Positions 38,649 through 47,114 of a DNA stretch of 56,898 nt are shown in pieces. The stretch lies in the NCBI GenBank assembly GCA_022361035.1, contig JAKSBP010000265.1, positions 1 through 56,898 on the forward strand, given 5' to 3'. Numbering within the stretch: the first letter of the stretch is position 1; each line of letters starts with the position of its first letter. The translations under genes and the position numbers were made by a program. The stretch is from Clostridia bacterium. GTDB taxonomy: Bacteria; Bacillota; Clostridia; Peptostreptococcales; Caminicellaceae. Below the pieces are notes generated by a model. The model saw only the letters and a list, made by a program, of their open reading frames with translations, was not told the origin of the DNA and ran no database searches.

Positions 38649-39032
38649 ATAAATTTCACTCCCTATAATATTTTATCAAACATTTGTTCTGTTTTTCAAG
38701 ACTCAGTGTGATATTTTTTAAAATAGAGTAATTTATATTTATAAAAACTTTACACAAATATAACCTTTGGGCAAAATTTAGACTATATAATATGATATAG
38801 TGAAGCAATGTCAAACTTAAATTTATATATATTAAAAATACCTGTGGTTCTGTGATTTTTTGATATGCATAAATTAACCTTTTAGTTTGTTTCACTATAT
38901 AGAGAAATTTCAGCTTAAAGGTTATATATCCAACTTTATAAAAAGATTACAATGCCTACACCAAATAGGATCTGAATTTCTACTAATTTTTAATAATCAT
39001 AAAACTACAATAAACGGTTAGGAAGTGTAAAA
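38649..39032. other. Intergenic region with no gene seen
   Basis: AT-rich sequence between the divergent polymerase IV and HD-GYP genes. A 79-codon minus-strand frame at 38656-38895 has no ribosome site and an unlikely composition. Both promoters must lie here, but I cannot assign boxes with confidence. Confidence 0.5.
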
Positions 39033-39698
39033 ATGTTGGGTTCAATAACAGAGAAAGATTCACCTGAAACTTTAATACCCAAAATAATACCCCAAATGGA
39101 TAATTTGATAATGTTAAAAAATAATGCATGTTTTTATCCTACTTTTTTAAGCAGTAGGAACGATTTTTCTATGCAAACTTTTCTTCACAGCCATAATGTT
39201 GCAGTTATAGCTTCAGATATTGCAGTACGCCTAGGATTAATAGACGAGGAAATTCAAACTATATATGAGCTTGCACTGCTCCACGATGTAGGAAAAGGTA
39301 AAATTCCTGAAAAAATCCTCTTTAAGCCAGGTAAATTAACTGAAGAAGAATTTAAGGTTATAAAAAATCATTCAACATATTCCGAGGAAATTTATATAAA
39401 TATTATGAAAAACAGCGATAAACCGGGAATAAAGAAGAAAGCCAAAATTATAAGACATCATCATGAGAACTACGATGGAAGCGGTTATCCCGATGGATTA
39501 AAGGGTAGTGCTATCCCTGTCCTGAGTAGAATTATAACTATTGCCGATATATTTGAGGCTATTATACACCCAAGGGTATATAGACCCCATCCCGTAGCAC
39601 AACCTATGAAGTTAATGGAGAGAATGGCAGGGAATAAAATTGATAAGTATATATTTAAATCTATCTATGACGTTTTAAACTCCTATATATGTTATTAA
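39033..39698 (+). CDS. HD-GYP domain protein, probable c-di-GMP phosphodiesterase
   Basis: The 221-residue protein is a stand-alone HD-GYP domain: HSHNVAVIA with the first His, LLHDVGKGKIP (His84-Asp85), KNHSTYSEEI, and HHHENYDGSGYPDGLKG (142-158). Near the end DIFEAIIHPRVYRP replaces the more usual D-x-x-D-A pattern, with Glu175 at the second Asp. It probably degrades c-di-GMP or another cyclic dinucleotide. No sensor domain is fused. AGGAAG precedes the ATG. Confidence 0.9.
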   Translation: MLGSITEKDSPETLIPKIIPQMDNLIMLKNNACFYPTFLSSRNDFSMQTFLHSHNVAVIASDIAVRLGLIDEEIQTIYELALLHDVGKGKIPEKILFKPGKLTEEEFKVIKNHSTYSEEIYINIMKNSDKPGIKKKAKIIRHHHENYDGSGYPDGLKGSAIPVLSRIITIADIFEAIIHPRVYRPHPVAQPMKLMERMAGNKIDKYIFKSIYDVLNSYICY

Positions 39699-39794
39699 GT
39701 AAGGTACAATGTATCCTCTACTTAAGATAGATTGACAAATGAAATTATCGTGGCTGGAAAGGGTAAAGTTATCTTATCAACAGCCTCAAAAAAA

Positions 39795-39825
39795 AGAAAA
39801 AGGTGTTATCAAAACGCCTTTTTCT
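39795..39825. terminator. Bidirectional terminator
   Basis: AAAAAGGTGTT and AACGCCTTTTT pair around a short loop, with A and T runs on both sides. It lies between the convergent HD-GYP and agr kinase genes. Confidence 0.8.
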
Positions 39826-39898
39826 TATATAATATTTATTGTTTTTAAAAGCTTTAGATATCTATAGGCTAATAGCTTTATCTAAATTTCTATAGCCA

Positions 39899-40756
39899 CT
39901 ACTTTTTAGGAATAAATACTGTAAAAATTGTTCCCACCTTTGGATAGCTTTCCAACGTAATTTTACCTTTATACCTTTGAACAATTTTTTTAACGTTACT
40001 TAGACCGTATCCGTGATTTTCCCCCTTCTTAGTGGTAAAACCGGGTTCAAAGATTTTTTCATGATCGTCTGGGTCTAGGATAGGAAAAGAGTTTCCTACG
40101 GCAAAAATATAATATCCTTCTTGTTCCGTAATATCTATAGATAGGACCTTATCTTGCTCGGCCGGCTTGTCAAGTTCATGTATGGCATTATCAATCAGAT
40201 TAAATAATATTGTACAAAGAGATACAGGGTCTATGGATATGTTTTCTATATCGGTAGTAATACCTAGTTCGATTGACATTCCTTTACTTTCAGCTATGGC
40301 ACATTTTTTATATAGGATTGCTGCCACTTCTGGATTATCAACATTTGAAATAGAAAATATTTTGGTGTTCTCTCCACAAACTTTTTCGATATAATCTAGT
40401 GCCTTCTTAGTCTTTTCAAGCTGTATAAGTCCCGAGATTACATTAAGATGATTGTGAAAATCATGTTTTTGCCCCCTTAGAGCCTGTACTACCTCTGTAG
40501 AATGATTTAACTTTCTATTTGCTTCTTGTTCTCTCTCAACTAGCTTTACAATATAGAAAACCCAAATAACTACACTTATACCTAATATATTTATGACAAA
40601 TCCTATGGCACTTGGATAATTATAGTTAACTTTTTCCATACCATTAATTGATGCCATAATTACTTCATTAGTTATCAAGGTTATAGCAATACTTTGCAAT
40701 AGTATTAATATTATTATAGCTATATAAACTCTTTTACCAATTTTCATCTTTTTCAT
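39899..40756 (-). CDS. AgrC-like sensor histidine kinase (kinase half)
   Basis: The 285-residue protein has two membrane segments (about 9-30 and 50-71), then the Spo0B/AgrC-type phosphoacceptor block RGQKHDFHNHLN (His98) and a GHKL ATPase domain with NLIDNAIHELDK and GYGLSNVKKIV. Typical AgrC has about six N-terminal helices in the same chain. Here most of them seem to be supplied by the separate upstream gene, which ends 2 bases before this one starts. It is last in the agr operon. No LytTR-type AgrA regulator is encoded in the window. Confidence 0.85.
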   Translation of the reverse strand: MKKMKIGKRVYIAIIILILLQSIAITLITNEVIMASINGMEKVNYNYPSAIGFVINILGISVVIWVFYIVKLVEREQEANRKLNHSTEVVQALRGQKHDFHNHLNVISGLIQLEKTKKALDYIEKVCGENTKIFSISNVDNPEVAAILYKKCAIAESKGMSIELGITTDIENISIDPVSLCTILFNLIDNAIHELDKPAEQDKVLSIDITEQEGYYIFAVGNSFPILDPDDHEKIFEPGFTTKKGENHGYGLSNVKKIVQRYKGKITLESYPKVGTIFTVFIPKK

Positions 40757-40758
40757 AA

Positions 40759-41247
40759 TTAAATTTCCTCTTTTTCAATAAAACGATTTATATCTATCAC
40801 AGAAATTTTAAAAATATATCCTAATATAAATATCACAATTAAGGGAATATTTGATAATAAAATCCCTACAAGTCTGAAACCAGGCGTATGCATTATATCT
40901 TGAAGAGTTATATCAATTAGGGTTATAATATTATACATTAATATACCTTCTCCCCAACTTATTAATAGAAAAGAAATCAATGGGGTTATAACTGACACAA
41001 CCCAGTTTTGTTTACCAATATACTTTAAAATAATAATCTGTAGCATTATTATAATAAAAGAATGGGTACCAAATGGAATATTATAGATTTGGTATATTTC
41101 CCTGACTCCAAATATGACTAGACTGTACATAATAGCAAGGCAAGCTATTTTACTCAGTTTTGGGCGTATGTTTAATATACTAAGGCCGCCTCCAACAATT
41201 AGAAAGCCCTCTATGTAATATGCAGTTAATAACTCTAAAACTCTCAT
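40759..41247 (-). CDS. Multi-pass membrane protein of the agr operon (candidate split AgrC sensor half)
   Basis: The 162-residue protein is nearly all hydrophobic, with five or six membrane segments and a short basic tail. It resembles the N-terminal peptide-sensing part of AgrC-type kinases but has no kinase domain. It lies between agrD and the kinase gene in one tight operon, so joint action with the kinase is likely. That is inference from position and topology. The ATG at 41247 has AAGGAG about 10 bases upstream; the longer frame starts with TTG and lacks a site. Confidence 0.65.
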   Translation of the reverse strand: MRVLELLTAYYIEGFLIVGGGLSILNIRPKLSKIACLAIMYSLVIFGVREIYQIYNIPFGTHSFIIIMLQIIILKYIGKQNWVVSVITPLISFLLISWGEGILMYNIITLIDITLQDIMHTPGFRLVGILLSNIPLIVIFILGYIFKISVIDINRFIEKEEI

Positions 41248-41285
41248 ATTTTTCACACTCCTTAGCAAAACCTATTACATATTAT

Positions 41286-41411
41286 CTACTTATCTCTAAG
41301 CTGTTCTGGAAGTTGGGGCTGATAAGTACCTGTACCACAAGCTGCTGCTGCGTTAGTAAATGCTAAAAAAGTAAGAATTGTAACAGTTATTTGTAATAAT
41401 CTTCTCATCAT
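41286..41411 (-). CDS. agrD: AgrD-type cyclic autoinducer peptide precursor
   Basis: The 41-codon gene encodes a hydrophobic amphipathic leader (MRRLLQITVTILTFLAF), then AAAACGTGT, then a charged tail YQPQLPEQLRDK. The tail matches the AgrD pattern of Pro-Glu-x-Leu five residues after the ring. This places the thiolactone ring on Cys25-Gly-Thr-Gly-Thr29, as in clostridial AgrD peptides with C-x3-T. Its ATG overlaps the agrB stop codon (ATGA), and GAGG lies 10 bases upstream. AgrB would cut and cyclise it. Confidence 0.92.
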   Translation of the reverse strand: MMRRLLQITVTILTFLAFTNAAAACGTGTYQPQLPEQLRDK

Positions 41412-42064
41412 AGTGTTGTTTCCTCCTCTGTTCTATTTATCGTTTTTAAGGCCCTATCCATATGGTGTAACAATGCATATCCCCAATCAGTAAGGGAAAA
41501 ACTCTGCCATAAAATGCCAAGTGTAGAAGTATAAATAAGCATAAAATTATTAGTAAGTCCAGTATACCATAATACACATATGGTACACCATATGAATAGT
41601 GATAAAAATGAAAGTGTTTTTAATTTTTTTCTTTTAACTTTCGTGGTAATAGGTTTGCCAGGAGTATCAGCAGGAGCATATTTATGTAGGCTCCAAACTG
41701 AAAACATAAACGTAAGGAGAATAAGAACAGATAAAACATCCTTAGTAGGGTAAGTATACTTCGTTATCATTCCAAGTATGTTCATTATAATAGTTCCATA
41801 GATTGAACAGCCAAACATGGTCTTTGAATGGCCCCCACCTGAAAAGCTTCGGAGTATACTGATAGTTAACATTATAAATAAAACATTTGGGAATATACCC
41901 AATATTAAAGCGACTAATAAAGCCATTGCCATATTTGCAATAAAACTAATTGAAACTTGCATCGAGTATCGTAATATGGCCTCTTGGTCTTCTTCTATTT
42001 CTAGATGTTTTTTAAAATAATTTAATATACTTTCAATTAAGTTATCAACGTTAAATTTTTTCAT
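41408..42064 (-). CDS. agrB: AgrB-type peptide-processing membrane protease
   Basis: The 218-residue protein has the AgrB fold with about six helices and the catalytic pair in RSFSGGGHSKTMFGCS: a His near residue 78 and a Cys near residue 85. It removes the C-terminal tail of AgrD and forms the thiolactone. It is first in the four-gene agr operon. AGGGG precedes the ATG. Confidence 0.94.
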   Translation of the reverse strand: MKKFNVDNLIESILNYFKKHLEIEEDQEAILRYSMQVSISFIANMAMALLVALILGIFPNVLFIMLTISILRSFSGGGHSKTMFGCSIYGTIIMNILGMITKYTYPTKDVLSVLILLTFMFSVWSLHKYAPADTPGKPITTKVKRKKLKTLSFLSLFIWCTICVLWYTGLTNNFMLIYTSTLGILWQSFSLTDWGYALLHHMDRALKTINRTEEETTL

Positions 42065-42595
42065 TTCACATTTACCCCTAACTTAATAATATATCTAATT
42101 TCGATTTAATACAACAAAATATCTAAAATTTTCTTATAAATTTACAAATATCCCAATTAAACTATATAATTCTATATTTATCTGAAAATTCCTTCATGTT
42201 TATAAAATTAATATAAGCGTCTATAGTTTTTTTAGACTATTTTCATAGGTAATAAATTCTATTTTTTACTTAAGATTCTATAGGCAGTTGTTACTATTTT
42301 ATATTTTTTTACATATTACAATTGATTCATCATGCTTATACCTAGTTAAATCAATAGTTTTTTCCACTACATACCTTTAAATCTATACTTAGTCTATCGA
42401 ATTCATTATTCTCAAAAAATTCCAATTTTTGTTGTATTTATACTTCTATCCTTCATGAAAAAATATATGATAATTTTTAAAGGTTTTGAAGATACTAAAT
42501 AATATATTTAATGTTAGAAATAGCACTTCCCTATTATTTTTTGAAATCTATTTTGGTTTTTCCTGTTTTTTATCTATAGAAAGGAGATTTTAATT
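42065..42595. other. Intergenic region with no larger gene seen
   Basis: AT-rich, between divergent agrB and the 47-codon gene. It must contain the agr promoter, but I see no clear boxes or operator. No strong hairpin apart from short A/T palindromes. Confidence 0.5.
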
Positions 42596-42739
42596 GTGGA
42601 GCTAAATAATAGATTAAATGAAGTTCCCTTAGCTAATTTAGAGGATAAGGACCTCAAGGCGATTAAGGAACTAGAGAATAAGTTAAGGGACAAATATTAT
42701 ATTATAGCATTTGATAAGAGTAAAAATAAGTCCGATTGA
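42596..42739 (+). CDS. Small charged protein, 47 residues, hypothetical
   Basis: A GTG start follows AAGGAG (42581-42586) at about 9 bases. The product is helical and charged, with VPLANLEDKDLKAIKELENK in the middle and YYIIAFDKS towards the end. A clear terminator follows 55 bases after the stop, so this is a complete transcription unit. Function unknown. It faces away from the agr operon and converges on the signalling operon. Confidence 0.7.
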   Translation: MELNNRLNEVPLANLEDKDLKAIKELENKLRDKYYIIAFDKSKNKSD

Positions 42740-42792
42740 GTAGTCCTATTTTTATTAATTTCATCTATAAATAAACAACTTTAAAGATTAAT

Positions 42793-42846
42793 AAATTTGA
42801 AAGAAAAAATGTAGAAAAATTCATTGTTTTCTTTCAAATTTATTTT
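42793..42846. terminator. Terminator between the small gene and the signalling operon
   Basis: AAATTTGAAAGAAAA pairs perfectly with TTTTCTTTCAAATTT over 15 bases; A and T runs lie on both sides. Confidence 0.85.
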
Positions 42847-42878
42847 AAGTTTTAATGTTGTTTATCTATAGGTAGATA

Positions 42879-44594
42879 TCAATAAAAATCCATAAATTTT
42901 ACAAGCTCTTCTGGCGGTAAGGGTTTACTAAATAGGTATCCTTGAAACATATCACAATTCTTCTTTTTTAAGAAACCCAATTGCCTATAATTTTCCACAC
43001 CTTCAGCCACAACCTTTAATTTCAAACTGTTAGCCATGGTAATAATAGATGATACCAATATATCATTATCTAAATTATTACCAATATCATCTATAAAGGA
43101 TTTATCTATTTTAATCTTGCTTACGGATAGCTTTTTTAATTGGGAAAGGGATGAGTATCCCCTTCCAAAGTCATCTATGGATAAACCTACTCCCATATCC
43201 TTTAACTTCTTTAATGTAGAAATTCCATTGGTAGTATCGTAACCTGAAACGTTTTCCGTTATTTCAAGTTCTAAATATCGGGGTGAAAGTCCCGTTTCAT
43301 CTAATACTTTAGAAATTGTGTCAATAAAATCATCACATTCTAATTGCTTTACCGATACATTAACAGAAATAAAGATAGGTTCATATCCATCATCCTGCCA
43401 TTTTTTATTTTGAGCACAGGCCTCATATAAAACCCATTCTCCAATTGGGTTTATGAGTCCGTTATTTTCTGATATCGGTATAAATTTATTGGGTGGTATC
43501 ATCCCAAGCATAGGGTGCTTCCATCTAAGAAGAGCTTCAACTCCAACTAATTTATTGGTTTGAGAGTTAATAATAGGCTGATAATGTAAGAAAATTTCTT
43601 TTCTTATTAAAGCATGTCTTAGATAATTTTCTAATATAAATTCTTCCTTTTCGTCTTCAGTCCGTATTTGGGAGTAAAACTCAATGTTATTCTTTCCTAG
43701 TGACTTAGCCTTTTTATTGGCTATATTTGACTTTCTCACCAAGGACTCAGTATCAGTACCATCACTAGGAAATGTTGAAACTCCAATACACATTGAAACG
43801 TGAATTTCATATCCATTTATAATTAATGGTGTGCTAAAATTACTAGTAATGTCTTCAATTATTCTTGTGTTTTCATCTTCATCGTAATTTGGAATTAGGA
43901 TTAAAAATTCATCATTACCAAATCTTGAAACTATTCCTTTATTGTCAACACTGTTATCAAGTTTTTTAGAAATTAGCTTTAATACCTTATCCCCAATAGT
44001 ATAGCCTAGATGGTTATTAATTTTATGAAAGTCATCTAAATCTATGTAAATTGCAGCCAAGCTACTATTATTTTTTTTAGCATTAGTGAGTTCCATATCC
44101 AATCTTTTTAAAATATATTTTTTATTGTATGAACCGGTTATAGGATCTATAAATGTCAATGTTTCAATTTTATCCTCGTAATATTCTTCACTTGTAATAT
44201 CATCGATTAAAATTAAACCGCTAATACTTTCACTTTCTTTATCTTCCATAGCAAGAAATTTAGTTGCTGCTAAATAGACTTCACCATTTTTTCGTTTACT
44301 CCACTTTCCATCCATCCAAGCATTATTACATAATAAGTTTTTAAAAATATCCTTTTCTATTTTCTCGTCATCTTCATTAAGGAAGAATTTTTTAAAGTCT
44401 TTTCCAATCAGTTCTTCATATTTATATCCAGTAATTTTGTTGAAGGCAGAATTAGTCCACTCGATAATGCCTTCCTTGCTGATTATTATACCTGTATTAA
44501 CATTTTCAAGTATATTTTCAAATAAGCTTTGTCTGTTTCCCAATAGCTCTAATAAGCATCTGTTTTCATTTATTTTGTTATCACCCTCTCCCAT
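42879..44594 (-). CDS. PAS-GGDEF-EAL protein, probable c-di-GMP phosphodiesterase
   Basis: The ~571-residue soluble protein has an N-terminal PAS domain (about 20-140), GGDEF (about 150-310) and EAL (about 330-570). The GGDEF signature is GNDEF (226-230 from this start), so cyclase activity is doubtful. EALLRW, DDFGRGYSSLSQLKK and AEGVE are intact. It is last in the chemosensory/partner-switch run and follows the CheY-like gene by about 20 bases, so its activity may be the output. The second in-frame ATG (44594) sits 8 bases after GGAGG and is preferred over 44600. Confidence 0.9.
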   Translation of the reverse strand: MGEGDNKINENRCLLELLGNRQSLFENILENVNTGIIISKEGIIEWTNSAFNKITGYKYEELIGKDFKKFFLNEDDEKIEKDIFKNLLCNNAWMDGKWSKRKNGEVYLAATKFLAMEDKESESISGLILIDDITSEEYYEDKIETLTFIDPITGSYNKKYILKRLDMELTNAKKNNSSLAAIYIDLDDFHKINNHLGYTIGDKVLKLISKKLDNSVDNKGIVSRFGNDEFLILIPNYDEDENTRIIEDITSNFSTPLIINGYEIHVSMCIGVSTFPSDGTDTESLVRKSNIANKKAKSLGKNNIEFYSQIRTEDEKEEFILENYLRHALIRKEIFLHYQPIINSQTNKLVGVEALLRWKHPMLGMIPPNKFIPISENNGLINPIGEWVLYEACAQNKKWQDDGYEPIFISVNVSVKQLECDDFIDTISKVLDETGLSPRYLELEITENVSGYDTTNGISTLKKLKDMGVGLSIDDFGRGYSSLSQLKKLSVSKIKIDKSFIDDIGNNLDNDILVSSIITMANSLKLKVVAEGVENYRQLGFLKKKNCDMFQGYLFSKPLPPEELVKFMDFY

Positions 44595-44617
44595 TAACAT
44601 ACCCTCCAGTAAAGCTT

Positions 44618-44971
44618 TTATAAAAATTTTTTAATCTCATCTATCAATTTTTCTTCGCTAATTGGTTTTACGACAAAGCTTTTAGCACCAGCATTTATAG
44701 CTTCAATTACCCTGGATTCTTGTCCCATAGCTGAACAAACTATAATCTTAGCCTCTGGGTCTATTTTAACTATCTCCTTTGTAGCCTCTATACCGTCTAA
44801 TTCGGGCATAGTTATGTCCATTGTAACAATACTAGGTTTAAGCCTCTTATATTTCTCTAATGCATCTATTCCATTAACGGCTTCTCCTAAAATTTCCATA
44901 TCGTTTTTCTCAAGTATACCTCTGATAGTTACTCTCATAAAAGCAGTATCATCAACAATCAAAATTCCCAT
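44618..44971 (-). CDS. CheY-like single-domain response regulator
   Basis: The 117-residue receiver domain has Asp7-Asp8 (LIVDDTAFMR), the phospho-acceptor Asp52 (VTMDITMPELDG), the switch residue in VCSAMGQ and Lys in FVVKPIS. There is no output domain. It is closest to CheY proteins of clostridia. The CheA encoded three genes upstream of the phosphatase is the likely phosphodonor. Targets could be the flagellar motor or the adjacent SpoIIE or GGDEF/EAL proteins. Confidence 0.93.
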   Translation of the reverse strand: MGILIVDDTAFMRVTIRGILEKNDMEILGEAVNGIDALEKYKRLKPSIVTMDITMPELDGIEATKEIVKIDPEAKIIVCSAMGQESRVIEAINAGAKSFVVKPISEEKLIDEIKKFL

Positions 44972-44992
44972 TTTTATCCTCCTTTAATACCA

Positions 44993-46303
44993 TTAAGGCT
45001 TTCTTCTTAGACATAGAAATGCAATGTCATCCTTTATGGTATTTTCTGTATTGAGTACATTAATATGTTTTAATAAGCCACCAAATTGCATATCACAGTC
45101 TAGACTCATATTTTTATATAGTACCTTTTTAATTTCTTCTAATCCCAATGTATTATTTCCTCTTCCCTTAAAATCCGTTGCACCATCTGTTAATAATATG
45201 AATCTATCATTTTTATCCAAGTAAATACTCTTATCTTCATATGGAAATTTTAAATCCTTAAACCAATTATTAATTGGCAGTCCCTCAAGCTTGTATGAGA
45301 GGACTTTCTTTTCACTAATCTTTATATGGATAGGTTCTACATTATGACCTCCATTACATAATACAGCCTGATGCTTTTCAGTATCTAAAACTCCAATTAA
45401 TATCCCAATATACAGTTCTTCCTCCACTATAAAATCATTAAATCTAATATGTAATTTTTCTAGTATTTTTGAAGGATAAATTGGGAGTCCATTAAAAGAG
45501 TTAGCAATTCCTCTTACAGCTTGTTTTAGAAATAGTGTAAACAAGGCGGAAGATACTCCATTCCCTGATACATCTGCAATATAAAAAATTATTTTGTTAT
45601 CGTTAAACTGAAAAACATCGTAAAAATCTCCACCTAGATATTGAGCTTGAATATGATTACAGCAAAAATAATAGTTATCGAAATGATGCTCACCCCTTGG
45701 AAGTAGGTATTCTTGGATTTTCTGGGCATACTGCAAATCTTCACTTATTTTTCTATTCTGTTCTAATATTACTTTCTTCTCTATTTCAAACTGGGCTGTC
45801 AATATACAATTTTTAATGATAATCCCAGAAATTAAAGAGTACACTTCAATCAATTTAATGATTTGATTTTTTAATGTTTTATTGTCAAATTCTTCTATAA
45901 TTATTGCCCCAATATTTTCACCCTCATATTTCATTGGTATGGCAATAAAGGATTTGTCTTCATAGCTTATATACAGCTTATTACAATACATGAAAAAACA
46001 ATCTTTTCCCAATTGGCCGCGATTAAGGAATACTTTTTTAATATTCTTATCTTTAACGATATAGTAGGCGTATTTATCAGCTTTGGGCTCTTTTCGTACA
46101 AATTTTATAACCCTACCCCCAACTACTTTTCTAATATGGCTAACAATTATATATGTTATTTTCTCTATATCGGTTGTTACGAGCAAAGTACTTAAGAAAT
46201 CTATCAGCATTAGAAGTTCAGCATTTTGTAAACTTACTTTTTCTAAGCTTTTTTGAAGTTTTTTATTTTCCTTGAGTAGATCTCCTCTTTCTCTACTATC
46301 CAC
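44993..46303 (-). CDS. GAF-SpoIIE/RsbU-type PP2C phosphatase
   Basis: The 436-residue protein has an N-terminal coiled coil (about 8-40), a GAF-like sensor (about 45-180), a linker helix (ILEQNRKISEDLQYAQKIQE) and a PP2C domain of the SpoIIE type with LGGDFYDVF, IADVSGNGV and LLTDGATDF as metal-binding blocks. Such enzymes dephosphorylate the STAS antagonist of a partner switch. The STAS and RsbW-like genes are directly upstream, and its GTG start touches the STAS stop codon. No receiver or PAS is fused, so the input is the GAF domain. Confidence 0.92.
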   Translation of the reverse strand: MDSRERGDLLKENKKLQKSLEKVSLQNAELLMLIDFLSTLLVTTDIEKITYIIVSHIRKVVGGRVIKFVRKEPKADKYAYYIVKDKNIKKVFLNRGQLGKDCFFMYCNKLYISYEDKSFIAIPMKYEGENIGAIIIEEFDNKTLKNQIIKLIEVYSLISGIIIKNCILTAQFEIEKKVILEQNRKISEDLQYAQKIQEYLLPRGEHHFDNYYFCCNHIQAQYLGGDFYDVFQFNDNKIIFYIADVSGNGVSSALFTLFLKQAVRGIANSFNGLPIYPSKILEKLHIRFNDFIVEEELYIGILIGVLDTEKHQAVLCNGGHNVEPIHIKISEKKVLSYKLEGLPINNWFKDLKFPYEDKSIYLDKNDRFILLTDGATDFKGRGNNTLGLEEIKKVLYKNMSLDCDMQFGGLLKHINVLNTENTIKDDIAFLCLRRKP

Positions 46304-46656
46304 TATATATTCACATCCTGTTTACTGAGTAATTCAATAGCTTCTTCCTTACTTTTGTAGATACTAATAATCCTTCCTAGCTTAGTTATAGTAAATAGCT
46401 TTTTTATATTATCCTGTAAAGATGAAAGCACCAGTTCCTTTCCCTGTTTTTTTGACTCGGAATATGCCTTTACTATTACACCAAGGCCCATGCTGTTCAA
46501 GTAGGTTAAATTCTTCATATCGACAATGATAATGGATTCATCTCCTTGGATATTTCTAAGCATACTCTCTTTAAATTCAGAATGATTTTCAAATCCTACT
46601 TCTCCAAAAACATTTATAAGTTTCATCTTTCCCTGAGTTAAAGCTTCAACTAACAT
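46303..46656 (-). CDS. STAS-domain anti-anti-sigma-type antagonist
   Basis: The ~117-residue protein is one STAS domain: IIVDMKNLTYLNSMGLGVIVKAY, with the serine of NSMGLG as the phosphorylation site. An Asn stands where many family members have Asp before the serine. It would bind the RsbW-like kinase when unphosphorylated. Its 5' end lies close to the end of the kinase gene. The ATG at 46656 has AAGGGG 8 bases upstream; the longer GTG frame is less likely. Confidence 0.9.
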   Translation of the reverse strand: MLVEALTQGKMKLINVFGEVGFENHSEFKESMLRNIQGDESIIIVDMKNLTYLNSMGLGVIVKAYSESKKQGKELVLSSLQDNIKKLFTITKLGRIISIYKSKEEAIELLSKQDVNI

Positions 46657-46658
46657 AA

Positions 46659-47099
46659 TTACCACCCCTTTTTGAAGTAGATAATAACTTCTGTACCATC
46701 ATTTTCATTGCTCTTTATAATAAGCTTATCACACATATTATTTACTATAAATAATCCTCTCCCGGATTCGGCCAGCAAATCATCGGATAACTTAGGTGTT
46801 TCTTCGGTGTATTTAGTGGGTATGCCTACACCGGAATCCTTTATGCTAACCTTTAGGTACTCTTCATTAAGATAATATTTTATATCAATATTTCCATATT
46901 CTCCTTCATAGGCATGGGCAATGCAGTTGTAAAAGACTTCGTCTATACATAATAGATATTCCTTAAATTTTTCTTCATCCTTAAATATTAAGTTACCTAT
47001 TTGCCTACTTGTTTGCTTCATACTTGTGAAACCATCTAAGTTTGACTCTACTATTACTTCCTGTAAAACAATTTCTTCCTTTGATAATTTCAAATTCAC
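46659..47099 (-). CDS. RsbW-like serine kinase / anti-sigma factor
   Basis: The 146-residue protein is a GHKL ATPase of the HATPase_c_2 type: N-box IDEVFYNCIAHAYEG, DSGVGIP and GRGLFIVNNM. Such proteins phosphorylate STAS antagonists and often bind a sigma factor. No sigma factor gene is nearby, so the final target is unknown. The start is GTG with AAGGGGG 9 bases upstream. Confidence 0.9.
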   Translation of the reverse strand: MNLKLSKEEIVLQEVIVESNLDGFTSMKQTSRQIGNLIFKDEEKFKEYLLCIDEVFYNCIAHAYEGEYGNIDIKYYLNEEYLKVSIKDSGVGIPTKYTEETPKLSDDLLAESGRGLFIVNNMCDKLIIKSNENDGTEVIIYFKKGW

Positions 47100-47114
47100 C
47101 TTCGGCTACCCCCT

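Noticed and set aside
38656..38895. Minus-strand frame of 79 codons before polymerase IV.
   Set aside because: No ribosome site, random-looking composition, and it covers the region where promoters are expected.
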